The position numbers and the translations under genes were made by a program. A model generated the notes under the pieces. The model did not search any database, had not been told where the DNA came from, and was given only the letters and a program-made list of their open reading frames with translations. From Pyramidobacter piscolens (GTDB lineage Bacteria > Synergistota > Synergistia > Synergistales > Dethiosulfovibrionaceae), in assembly GCA_004558205.1 (NCBI GenBank), contig SFDM01000008.1:1-64000 (forward strand): a DNA stretch of 64,000 nucleotides. Direction: 5' to 3'. Below are positions 38,708 through 47,120 of this stretch, in pieces. Positions within the stretch are counted from its first letter, which is position 1. Each line of letters begins with the position of its first letter.

Positions 38708-39850
38708 TTAAAGCATCTCCAGGAACGCGCCAATCCTTGTGGCGAGCTGTTCCTTGTCGCTTTCGGAATAGTCGGTCTCCACGGTCAGGTAGCCTTTGCC
38801 CAGCTCGTGGACCAGATTGCGCACAGCGTAGGTCTCCACCGCGTAGGTGTGGCAGGACGTGAGGATCACGTCGATCACGCCTTGCACGTTATAGAGCCCC
38901 GCCAGATATCTGACGGCGTCCATGCGGTTTTTGTTAGGGCTCATGACGGAGCAGCCGATGGAAAGGTATTTGTCGGTCAGCGCGTCCATGGGGTCGGCCT
39001 TCTCGTCCACCAGGTAGCGCAGCTCCTTCTGGCCTCCGCAGTTCTCGTAGCAGACCACCAGGCCGCCGGCGTCCTCCACGGTTTTGACCACCTTCATGGC
39101 GCCGCCGATGGGACAGCCTGTGATCATGACGCGGGTACGGCCTCCGAGGCGGCGGTCATCGCCGGCGGCCATGGCGGCTTTGATGTCGGCCGTCTGCTTT
39201 TCGAGCCAGGCCACGGCTTCTTCTTTATTGAAATGATACTGCATATATTCGCCAAACTCTTCTACTTCGTAGCCCGTCAAAGGCGGGTTGCTGAGGGTCG
39301 AAAGCTCCCAGAGCTGTTTCAGCGCTTCGCGCTCGCGGTTGCGCAGGGCGATGGAAGCGCGCAGGGCCTCGTCGGTCACCCTGTGCCCCGTGAACTCTTC
39401 GATTTTAGCGCGGAAAAGCTCAAACTCGCGCTTCAGGACCGCCCTGTCCTCGGGACGGTCGGGGCCCTGGGGGATCTGGATAGTGTAGACGGGCGTGATG
39501 TCGTTCATGAGCTCAAACATCTTCTTCTTGCCGTCGCAGGTGGACTCGGCCACGATCAGGCCGCAGAAGTGAAAGTAGGGGCAGGTGCCCTTTAAAGCGT
39601 GCCCATAGCTGGCCTTGATCAGAGGGCAGAGGTTGCGAGGCAGGCGCTCTTCGGCCGCCGGAATGGCCTTTTCGTTCTTGGCGCAGAGGCTGACGGTGAT
39701 GCCGCCCGCCGCGTGGACGATCTCCCAAGGCACGTAGGTGCAGTAGGTCCCGACGATCGGCACGCCCTTCTCGCTGGCTTCCTTCAGCTGAAGCACGCCG
39801 TCTTTCAGATGATCCCGCATGTCTTCGACAATTTCTGTGATCTTTCTCAT
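38708..39850 (-). CDS. Double-cubane cluster protein (2-hydroxyacyl-CoA dehydratase-like subunit, HgdB/YjiM type)
   Basis: A 380-residue member of the HgdB/BcrBC family in its stand-alone form. Such proteins hold a [4Fe4S]-based double-cubane cluster and, when activated by an ATP-driven partner, carry out low-potential reductions. Cys motifs are GTYCTYVPWE, RNLCPLIKASYGHAL, CPYFHFCG, ITGCPIGG, ENCGG, IGCSVMSPN and TSCHTY. No CoA-transferase, dehydrogenase or second dehydratase subunit is adjacent, which argues against a plain amino-acid dehydratase. It overlaps the activase gene by 4 bp (ATGA). The substrate is unknown. Confidence 0.85.
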   Translation of the reverse strand: MRKITEIVEDMRDHLKDGVLQLKEASEKGVPIVGTYCTYVPWEIVHAAGGITVSLCAKNEKAIPAAEERLPRNLCPLIKASYGHALKGTCPYFHFCGLIVAESTCDGKKKMFELMNDITPVYTIQIPQGPDRPEDRAVLKREFELFRAKIEEFTGHRVTDEALRASIALRNREREALKQLWELSTLSNPPLTGYEVEEFGEYMQYHFNKEEAVAWLEKQTADIKAAMAAGDDRRLGGRTRVMITGCPIGGAMKVVKTVEDAGGLVVCYENCGGQKELRYLVDEKADPMDALTDKYLSIGCSVMSPNKNRMDAVRYLAGLYNVQGVIDVILTSCHTYAVETYAVRNLVHELGKGYLTVETDYSESDKEQLATRIGAFLEML

Positions 39851-40620
39851 TTCTTGCAGGCCTCCCAGCCGATAAGCGCGGCGCCCAGCGCGCCGGCAAA
39901 CTGTGATTTTTCGTGGACAGTCACGGTGCTGCCCAGTTCCTTCTCTATAAAAAACGCCAGCGAGGGACTGCGCGACAGGCCGCCGGAAAAAAACAGCGGT
40001 TCGCGGAACCCTACGCGCGCCAGCATGCCCGCAGAACGGACGGCGATACTCTTCAACAGGCCGCGCGCCAGGTCTTCGCGCTTCACGCCCTTGGCAAGAT
40101 GGCTGACCACTTCGCTCTCGGCGAAGACCGTGCACATGCTCGACAGCGGCTGCAGAGGTCCTTCGGGCGGCACAGCGCCGAAATCGGCCACGTCGTAGTC
40201 CAGCCGCTGGCTCATGATCTGAAAGAACCGCCCCGTCCCGGCGGCGCATTTGTCGTTCATGGCAAAGTCGGCCACGCCGCCGTCGGCGCCGATCACGATG
40301 ACCTTGCTGTCCTGGCCGCCGATGTCGAGCACCGTCCGGGCCTCGGGAGCCAGAAAATGGGCGCCCCGGGCGTGACAGGTGATCTCGGTCACGCGCTTTG
40401 TGGCGTCGGACACGGAGTTCCGGCCGTAGCCCGTGGCCACGAGCGCGCCTAAATCCTCGCGGTTCAGGCCGCGGTGCGCCAGCAGATCGGCGATCATGAC
40501 GCTCCCGGCGTCACGGGGGCTCCAGCCCGTCGGCGACAGAGCCCATTCCAGGACTTCCCCATTGCAGAGAACGCCCTTCACAGCCGTGGAGCCGATGTCA
40601 ATTCCCAGTGAATACGTCAT
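39847..40620 (-). CDS. ATP-dependent activase of the double-cubane/dehydratase protein (HgdC/YjiL type)
   Basis: A 257-residue ASKHA-fold ATPase with GIDIGSTAVKGVL (phosphate 1), VLDIGGQDSKVI (phosphate 2) and MNDKCAAGTGRFFQ. The last includes one of the two Cys that hold the intersubunit [4Fe4S] cluster; the second is in SSMCTVFAESEVV. The homodimer uses ATP to push a low-potential electron into the partner protein encoded just downstream with a 4-bp overlap. Length is typical of HgdC. Confidence 0.92.
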   Translation of the reverse strand: MTYSLGIDIGSTAVKGVLCNGEVLEWALSPTGWSPRDAGSVMIADLLAHRGLNREDLGALVATGYGRNSVSDATKRVTEITCHARGAHFLAPEARTVLDIGGQDSKVIVIGADGGVADFAMNDKCAAGTGRFFQIMSQRLDYDVADFGAVPPEGPLQPLSSMCTVFAESEVVSHLAKGVKREDLARGLLKSIAVRSAGMLARVGFREPLFFSGGLSRSPSLAFFIEKELGSTVTVHEKSQFAGALGAALIGWEACKK

Positions 40621-41248
40621 CGCATGGCCCCTCTCCTAGACCTCCCAGCGGGCGCCGTAACAGACGCCGGAAAGGGAAACACGGGGGCGGCAAAAAAGGA
40701 TTTCAGAGACACCGCAAGACTCCTTCCTACAACTCCAAAACCGGCCGCCGCAAAGGGCAATGACCGGTCAACCGAAAACGAACTGACTGAGCCTCCCTCA
40801 CAAAAGCGCGGCCAAAGGCCAGGCAGTCACGCCAGAGGCAAAGGCAGCGCTCAAGAAGCCCTGCAAAGGCAAACCCAGCGAAGCACCTCTCTCCGTACCT
40901 CTATTCCCTTCTTTGAGAAGAGGAAAATTCGCATATTCATTATAACTTTCACGGCAAAAATGACTATACGCTATACGCCGCAAAGCACGGTGAAATTCGT
41001 CAGTCTCTTTAGATATTTTATGTTTATTATTCCATTTTGTTTGTAAAAATTCATCCTGGCAAAAAATAACAGAATAGATCCTCCCGAAATCCCTTTTCGA
41101 AACGCGAAAGCGGGCCGCCGCGTGATCGGCATGCCGCGGCGGGGCCGCGCCCGCCTCCGGCCTGGTGTATAATGGGCAGGTTCAGAGGCCCTTCGGCCTT
41201 TGGGAACAGGACAGTTCTGAAAGAACAAAGCGGGGAGGCTGACAGGAA
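40621..41248. other. Long intergenic space between divergent activase and pucR-like genes
   Basis: 628 bp without a convincing gene. A TATAAT at 40939-40944 (minus strand) could serve the activase operon but lacks a good -35. A TATAAT at 41168-41173 (plus) could serve the PucR gene, again without a -35. No copy of repeat family R or P is present. Confidence 0.4.
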
Positions 41249-42850
41249 GTGTCATTAAAAGTACGGGATCTGCTCAACATCGTCGAGCTTGAAGGCATTC
41301 GCCTTCTCGCAGGAGAAGGCGGCCTTGACCGGGACGTGATCAACGTGAACGTCATGGAGGCCCCCGACATCGCGCGGTGGCTCCGCGGCGGCGAATTTCT
41401 CCTGACGTCGGCCTATCTCGCGCGGGAGCAGCCGGAAAAGCTTTCAAACCTCGTGGAGGAAATCTACGGAGCCAACGCCGCGGCTCTGGGCATCAAACTT
41501 GGGCGCTTTATCCCCCAGCTGCCGCAGGAAGTCCGCAATCTGGCGGACAAACTGAAATTCCCCATCTTGGAACTGCCCATGAGGCTGGCTTTCGCCGACG
41601 TGATCACTTCCATTCTTGGACGTATCACCAATGAGCAAGCGACAGATATCCGCTTTTCCGAGATGGTGCTGAGATCCTTTTCGCAGCTGGTAGTGGAAGG
41701 CGGAAAGATCGACCAGGTCCTTTACAGCCTCCAGCTGTTCATCCACGAGGACGTGGCTTTTTTCAGCATTCCCGCGCGGGAACGGTACATCAGCGCAAAA
41801 TCCCCTGAATTCCAGAGGTTCATCTCCGAAAACACCTTAAGGGACATGCAGGAAAAATACTTCTGCGAAAAAATCAGTTCGGGCGGAACCGTGTACGGCT
41901 ACCTTCTGGTCAACGTCCCTCCCATGTCGGGGGCGTCGGGGGCTGAGGACCGCCAATGGTGGATATCGCTGGAGCACGCCAGAACCGCCCTGCTGCTCTG
42001 CGTCCAGCGGGATATGGTGACCCGCGAGGCCGAGCGCCGCTACAGGGACGAATTCGTGCAGGACCTGATCCTGAACACGGCGCACTACCAGAAAGAGGTC
42101 TGGAACCGGGCCGGGCATTTTGGCTGGGATTTGAACGGCTGGGTCAGGACCATCATCTTTGAGATCGACGACTACAAAAAATACATCGACTCCCACTTCG
42201 ACATGTCCTACGCAAAACTCGAGGAATCAAAGCAGTTCGTCTTCTCGATCATCACCGAGACGATGCGCCAAAAACGCCCCAAGATCCCCTACACCACCAT
42301 GAGCGACGCCGTCGTCTTTCTCGATTTCTCCCCCGACGGGCACCAGGAGAACATTTCGAGGGAGCATCTGGAGCGGATCCAGACGGAAGTGCAGAAGAAG
42401 GCCGATTTCACCGTGTCGGTCGGCCTGGGGCGCTTCAGAGAAAACTGTTTCCTCTGCCATGAAAGCTATAACGAAGCCAGGCGGGCCATAGAAATAACCC
42501 GTCCTTTCAGAGGCGGAAACCAGATCGTCTCCTGGGACGAACTGGGGATCCTCTCCTTTCTGGCCTCGGCCTGCGAGGGGAAGGAAGCCCAGGCCTTCTG
42601 CTACACCCAGCTCGAGCCCCTGATCAATTTCGACCGGGAGAAAAAGGGGGAGCTGCTGCACACGCTGGACGCGATCATCCAGAGCAACTGGCAGATGAAA
42701 CAGGCCGCGAAGAAATTATCCGTGCATTACAACACGCTGCGCTATCGATTCGAAAAGATCTGCGAACTTCTTCGGAGCGATTTAAGTTCCAGCGAACAGC
42801 GCCTCAATCTCAACGTGGCTTTAAAGATCATGCAGATCTCAAAAAAATAA
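41249..42850 (+). CDS. PucR-family transcriptional regulator
   Basis: A 533-residue regulator with an N-terminal PucR domain (1-125: VRDLLNIVELEGIRLLAGEG, then GGEFLLTSAY and FPILELPM), a middle GGDEF-like/GAF-like region, and a C-terminal PucR helix-turn-helix (HTH_30) around 480-530 (SNWQMKQAAKKLSVHYNTLRYRF). PucR proteins respond to purine breakdown products such as allantoin or urate. It stands first in a co-directional series of transport and ureide-degradation genes and is their likely controller. GTG start after GGGGAGG. Confidence 0.9.
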   Translation: MSLKVRDLLNIVELEGIRLLAGEGGLDRDVINVNVMEAPDIARWLRGGEFLLTSAYLAREQPEKLSNLVEEIYGANAAALGIKLGRFIPQLPQEVRNLADKLKFPILELPMRLAFADVITSILGRITNEQATDIRFSEMVLRSFSQLVVEGGKIDQVLYSLQLFIHEDVAFFSIPARERYISAKSPEFQRFISENTLRDMQEKYFCEKISSGGTVYGYLLVNVPPMSGASGAEDRQWWISLEHARTALLLCVQRDMVTREAERRYRDEFVQDLILNTAHYQKEVWNRAGHFGWDLNGWVRTIIFEIDDYKKYIDSHFDMSYAKLEESKQFVFSIITETMRQKRPKIPYTTMSDAVVFLDFSPDGHQENISREHLERIQTEVQKKADFTVSVGLGRFRENCFLCHESYNEARRAIEITRPFRGGNQIVSWDELGILSFLASACEGKEAQAFCYTQLEPLINFDREKKGELLHTLDAIIQSNWQMKQAAKKLSVHYNTLRYRFEKICELLRSDLSSSEQRLNLNVALKIMQISKK

Positions 42851-43239
42851 AACAAAAATAAAACAACTTTTAGCAAAAGGGCGTTTTTGTACTTATGTAC
42901 AAGAATGTCCTTAATTTTTGTCACTATCGTCCTATATTGAACCTTCACAACCTATTAATTATGTTCAAACTCCAATTTCATAGAGCATTTTTTAGCATCC
43001 AGCCCTAATGTAAAGTAAGCAAATAAACTGTAAGATATCGAACAAGCCGACCAATGCAAAAGTCATCTTTTCCTTGTGACGTTATTAACGAGCATCACGT
43101 CAGTTTAAACGTTTTCTCTTACAACATTTTGAATATCCTCTTACCGAGAGCGTGGTGATTATTTCTTAAGAGCGCCAGCGTCTTATTCAATGATTCGTGA
43201 CCTTGAAAAACAACGACTTACTAGGAGGTATGAGAAGAG
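42851..43239. other. Intergenic region with TTGTAC-TTAT-GTACAA dyad, upstream of the transporter operon
   Basis: 389 bp, AT-rich compared with flanking genes, and the expected site of the transporter promoter. A perfect 6-4-6 dyad lies at 42887-42902, 37 bp after the PucR gene stop. It could be an operator, though it is 340 bp from the first transporter gene. A stretch TGTGACG...ATCACGTCA near 43075-43105 is a second, weaker symmetric element. No ORF. Confidence 0.4.
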
Positions 43240-44175
43240 ATGTGGAGATTCATCGTAAAACGCGTTCTCACGCTGTTGCCCGTGTTATTGGGCGTCGCTT
43301 TTATAGTTTTTACGCTTCTTTACATGACGCCGGGAGACCCTGCTCGAATTGTTCTCGGAGAACAGGTCAGCGAAGAGGCCATCAAAGAATTCAGAAGAGC
43401 CGAAGGATTGGACGACCCCTTCCTCATGCAGTTCGGACGCTACATTTATAAAGCTGTCGTCAAAGGGGACATCGGCGTTTCCTACGTGACGAAGCGCCCC
43501 GTTATGACGGATATCCTCGCAGCGTTCCCCCCCACGGTGCTTCTATCGGCCCTCGCCATCGCCGTCGCCGTGATTATAGGCATACCCTGCGGGATTCTGT
43601 CCGCCGTCAAACAATATTCTCTTTTTGATTCCGTCGTCATGGTCTTTGCGATGATCGGCATTTCAATGCCCATATTTTGGTCGGGCCTTCTTCTCATCCT
43701 GTTTTTTTCCGTCTATCTGGGCTGGTTCCCCTCTTCAGGCTTTGATTCCTTTTCAGCCATGGTCCTTCCGGCGGTTGCCCTCGCGGCCCAGTCCGTGGCG
43801 ATCATCACGCGAATGACCCGCTCGAGCATGCTCGACGTCGTCCGCCAGGATTACATCCGCACGGCCCGCGCCAAGGGACAGAAGGAGTCGGTCATCATCT
43901 GGAGCCACGCCCTTAAAAACGCGCTGATCCCTATCGTCACGATTATCGGGCTGCAGTTCGGCAACCTCCTTGGAGGCGCCCTGATCACGGAGTCCATCTT
44001 CTCGATCCCCGGGATCGGGCGTCTCATGGTCGACGCGATCAAAATGAGGGACTATCCCATCGTCCAGGGCGGCGTCCTTTTTATCGCCGTCGCGTTCTGC
44101 ATCGTCAATCTTCTGGTCGATATCCTGTATTCTTATATCGACCCGCGCATTAAATCACAGTACCGTTCATCATAA
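43240..44175 (+). CDS. dppB: Dipeptide/oligopeptide-type ABC permease 1
   Basis: A 311-residue DppB/OppB permease with six helices: N-terminal RFIVKRVLTLLPVLLGVAFI, PGDPARIVLGEQ after TM1, and the EAA cytoplasmic loop (DYIRTARAKGQKESVIIWSHALKNALIP) near 205-232. It forms the channel with the next permease, powered by the two ATPases downstream. The transported molecule may be a peptide or, given the degradation genes that follow, a ureide or modified purine base. Confidence 0.92.
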   Translation: MWRFIVKRVLTLLPVLLGVAFIVFTLLYMTPGDPARIVLGEQVSEEAIKEFRRAEGLDDPFLMQFGRYIYKAVVKGDIGVSYVTKRPVMTDILAAFPPTVLLSALAIAVAVIIGIPCGILSAVKQYSLFDSVVMVFAMIGISMPIFWSGLLLILFFSVYLGWFPSSGFDSFSAMVLPAVALAAQSVAIITRMTRSSMLDVVRQDYIRTARAKGQKESVIIWSHALKNALIPIVTIIGLQFGNLLGGALITESIFSIPGIGRLMVDAIKMRDYPIVQGGVLFIAVAFCIVNLLVDILYSYIDPRIKSQYRSS

Positions 44176-44191
44176 GGGAGATGCGTTGAAA

Positions 44192-45052
44192 ATGGCACAA
44201 AACACAGCAAATCAGCAAGGCATACGGGGGATCATCGGGCGTTTTAAACACAGCCCGCTGGCGATCATCGGCTTTATCGTCGTCGTTCTTCTCATTCTGC
44301 TGGCGATTTTCGCGGATTACGTAGCTCCCTATCATTACGCAAAACAGAACCTCATGATGGCCTACACGGAGCCCTGCCGGGAATTTCTCTTCGGCACCGA
44401 CGAGTTTGGACGCGATATTTTCAGCCGCGTCATCTACGGCTCGCGAGTTTCCCTTTTCGTCGGCTTCATCGCCGTCGGAATCGCCATCATCTCGGGAGGC
44501 TTCTTCGGGTCCATCGCGGGATACTACGGCGGACGGCTCGACAACGTGATCATGCGCGTCATGGACGTCCTTCTCTCCGTCCCCAGCACACTGCTGGCCA
44601 TCGCCATCGCGGCAGCTCTCGGACCAGGGCTCGGCAACCTGATGATCGCCGTCGGAATTTCGACGACGCCCCGCTACGCCCGCATCGTCCGCAGTTCCGT
44701 GCTGACGCTCCGCGGACAGGAGTTCATCGAAGCCGCCCGCGCCGTCGGCTCCGGCAGTGGACGAATCATCATCAAGCACATCATCCCCAACAGCCTTTCG
44801 CCGCTGATCGTCCAGGCAACGCTGGGCGTCGCCTCGGCTATCCTGACGGCGGCGGGACTTTCCTTCATCGGCCTGGGAATTCAGCCGCCCGTTCCCGAAT
44901 GGGGCGCCATGCTGTCGAGCGGAAGAACGTTCATCAGAGATTATCCCTACATGACCATGTTTCCGGGGCTTGCGATCATGATCACCATTCTCGCATTGAA
45001 CTTCCTGGGTGACGGTCTGCGCGACGCTCTGGACCCCAAGCTGAAGAGATAG
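44192..45052 (+). CDS. dppC: Dipeptide/oligopeptide-type ABC permease 2
   Basis: A 286-residue DppC/OppC permease. It shows the family's N-terminal helix and FADYVAPY segment, LFGTDEFGRDIFSRVIYGSRVSL (about 65-87), and the EAA loop EFIEAARAVGSGSGRIIIKHIIPNSLSP. It starts 16 bp after dppB. The ATG at 44192 (GGGAG 11 nt before) or the TTG at 44186 could be the start. Confidence 0.92.
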   Translation: MAQNTANQQGIRGIIGRFKHSPLAIIGFIVVVLLILLAIFADYVAPYHYAKQNLMMAYTEPCREFLFGTDEFGRDIFSRVIYGSRVSLFVGFIAVGIAIISGGFFGSIAGYYGGRLDNVIMRVMDVLLSVPSTLLAIAIAAALGPGLGNLMIAVGISTTPRYARIVRSSVLTLRGQEFIEAARAVGSGSGRIIIKHIIPNSLSPLIVQATLGVASAILTAAGLSFIGLGIQPPVPEWGAMLSSGRTFIRDYPYMTMFPGLAIMITILALNFLGDGLRDALDPKLKR

Positions 45053-45064
45053 GAGCGAGAAAAC

Positions 45065-46096
45065 ATGAAAGAGTATACAGACAGGGACAGCCTCTTAAAG
45101 GTCAACGACCTGACGATCCATTATGTGACTGAAAGCGGCACTGTCCACGCCGTGGAAGGCTTAAATCTGGAACTGGGCGTCGGCGAGACGCTCGGCTTCG
45201 TGGGGGAAACCGGCGCCGGCAAGACGACGACGGCCTTGGGCATCATGCGCCTCCTGCCCGTGCCGCCTTCAAAGGTTGTCTCCGGCGAGATCCTGTTTCA
45301 AGGGGAGAACCTCCTGACCAAGAGCGAATCGGAAATGAGAGCCATCCGCGGCGGACAGATCGCCATGATCTTCCAGGATCCCATGACCTCCCTCAACCCT
45401 GTGGTCCCCGTGATCGACCAGATTGCCGAGATGATCCTGCTCCACAAGACCTCGAAAAAGCAGGAAGCTCACAAACTGGCCGGCGACATGCTCGAACTCG
45501 TGGGCATCCCCCGGGAACGCGGCCAGGCCTATCCCCATCAGTTCTCCGGCGGCATGAAGCAGCGCGTCGTCATCGCGATCGCCCTGGCCTGCGACCCCGT
45601 GCTTCTCATCGCCGACGAACCGACGACCGCGCTGGATGTGACGATTCAGGCCCAGGTCCTTGAGCTGATGCACAACCTGAAGGAAAAGCTCAGGACTTCC
45701 ATGATCATGATCACCCACGATCTAGGGATCGTGGCGGAGATGTGCGACAAGGTGGCCATCATGTACGCGGGGCGCGTGGTTGAATACGGGACGACGGAAG
45801 CCCTGTACAACCGCCGTCTCCACCCCTACACGGAAGGGCTTTTCAACTCGCTTCCCGACCTGGACAGCGAGCAGGAGGAACTGAAGGTCATCCACGGGCT
45901 CATGCCCGACCCAACTAACCTGCCGAGCGGCTGCTGCTTCCATCCCCGCTGCCCTTACGCTGTGAAGTCCTGCAGCAAAGAGGTGCCTCCGATGATCGAG
46001 ATTGAAAAGGGGCACTTCGTAGCCTGCCCTATAAGAGCACCCAAGGCAAAGTTTTCTGACGTCAAGGCTGAAAAAGGAGGCGAGCGTCATGACTGA
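45065..46096 (+). CDS. dppD: Dipeptide/oligopeptide-type ABC ATPase 1
   Basis: A 343-residue ABC ATPase with Walker A GETGAGKTTT, Q-loop IFQDPM, signature FSGGMKQRV, Walker B LLIADEPTTALD and switch His in MITHDLG. The C-terminal oligopeptide-transporter extension has the Cys motif CCFHPRCPYAVKSC, which binds an iron-sulfur cluster in some relatives. All residues for ATP hydrolysis are intact. It overlaps the next ATPase gene by 8 bp. Confidence 0.94.
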   Translation: MKEYTDRDSLLKVNDLTIHYVTESGTVHAVEGLNLELGVGETLGFVGETGAGKTTTALGIMRLLPVPPSKVVSGEILFQGENLLTKSESEMRAIRGGQIAMIFQDPMTSLNPVVPVIDQIAEMILLHKTSKKQEAHKLAGDMLELVGIPRERGQAYPHQFSGGMKQRVVIAIALACDPVLLIADEPTTALDVTIQAQVLELMHNLKEKLRTSMIMITHDLGIVAEMCDKVAIMYAGRVVEYGTTEALYNRRLHPYTEGLFNSLPDLDSEQEELKVIHGLMPDPTNLPSGCCFHPRCPYAVKSCSKEVPPMIEIEKGHFVACPIRAPKAKFSDVKAEKGGERHD

Positions 46097-47069
46097 ACAC
46101 ATTCAGGTTCAGAACTCGGAAGCGATGGTCAGGGTGAAAAACCTCAAGAAATACTTCCAGACTCCGCGGGGGCTGCTCCACGCTGTGGACGACGTGTCTT
46201 TCGACATTTACCGCGGAGAGACGTTCGGCCTTGTGGGCGAATCGGGATGCGGCAAATCCACGCTGGGACGGGCTATGATCCGCCTTCTAGAGCCCACGTC
46301 GGGAGAGGTGCGCTTCTGGGGCCAGGATCTGGTAAGCCTGTCGGCCTCAAAGATGAAGGAAATGAGGAAGCGCGTCCAGATCGTCTTCCAGGACCCCTAC
46401 TCCTGCCTCAACCCTCGCCTGTCGGTTTCTGAGCTGATCGCCGAGCCTCTGATCGTCAACAAGGTCTGCGGAAGCCACCGCGAGATGAACGAAAAAATCC
46501 GAAAACTCATGGACACGGTCGGCCTGGCGCAGCGCCTTGTGGGAGCCTACCCTCACGAACTTGACGGAGGGCGGCGCCAGAGAATCGGCATCGCGCGATC
46601 TCTGGCGCTCGATCCTGAGTTTATCGTCCTCGACGAACCCGTCTCGGCGCTGGACGTATGCATTCAGGCTCAGGTCCTGAACCTCCTCCACCAGCTGCAG
46701 AAGGAGAACAACTACACCTACATCTTCATTTCCCACAATCTGAGCGTGGTCAAGCACCTTTCCGACAGAATCGCCGTGATGTACCTCGGGAAAATCGTGG
46801 AGCTGACCGACTACAGGACCATCTTCAAAAAACCGCTTCATCCCTACACGCAGGCGCTGCTCTCCGCCATCCCCGTTCCCAAGGTGGGGCAGCAGAAAAA
46901 GAGGATCATCCTCGAAGGCGACGTGCCGAGCCCCGTGAATCCCCCGTCGGGCTGCCGTTTTGCCGGACGCTGCCGCTACAGGCAGGAAATCTGCGCCGCT
47001 CAGTCGCCCGAACTGCAGGAATATGAACCGAATCATTTTGTAAGCTGCCATTTCGCAGGCAAGATATAG
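46089..47069 (+). CDS. dppF: Dipeptide/oligopeptide-type ABC ATPase 2, variant signature motif
   Basis: A 326-residue ABC ATPase partner of dppD. Walker A is GESGCGKST, Q-loop IVFQDPYSCLNP, Walker B FIVLDEPVSALD, switch His SHNLSVV, and the C-terminal Cys motif is CRFAGRCRYRQEIC. The ABC signature reads ELDGGRRQRIG where most relatives have LSGGQRQR: the Ser that contacts ATP gamma-phosphate is Asp and the Gln is Arg. dppD keeps a normal signature, so the heterodimer may hydrolyse ATP at one site only. Confidence 0.93.
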   Translation: MTEHIQVQNSEAMVRVKNLKKYFQTPRGLLHAVDDVSFDIYRGETFGLVGESGCGKSTLGRAMIRLLEPTSGEVRFWGQDLVSLSASKMKEMRKRVQIVFQDPYSCLNPRLSVSELIAEPLIVNKVCGSHREMNEKIRKLMDTVGLAQRLVGAYPHELDGGRRQRIGIARSLALDPEFIVLDEPVSALDVCIQAQVLNLLHQLQKENNYTYIFISHNLSVVKHLSDRIAVMYLGKIVELTDYRTIFKKPLHPYTQALLSAIPVPKVGQQKKRIILEGDVPSPVNPPSGCRFAGRCRYRQEICAAQSPELQEYEPNHFVSCHFAGKI

Positions 47070-47120
47070 GGTATTTTACGGCTTTCGCCGTATTCAAACT
47101 CTCACAGGGAGGTTTAAGAA

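Noticed and set aside
43075..43105. CRP-like site upstream of the transporter operon
   Set aside because: TGTGA and TCACG half-sites are 15 bp apart; the usual spacing is 6, so the match is not convincing.
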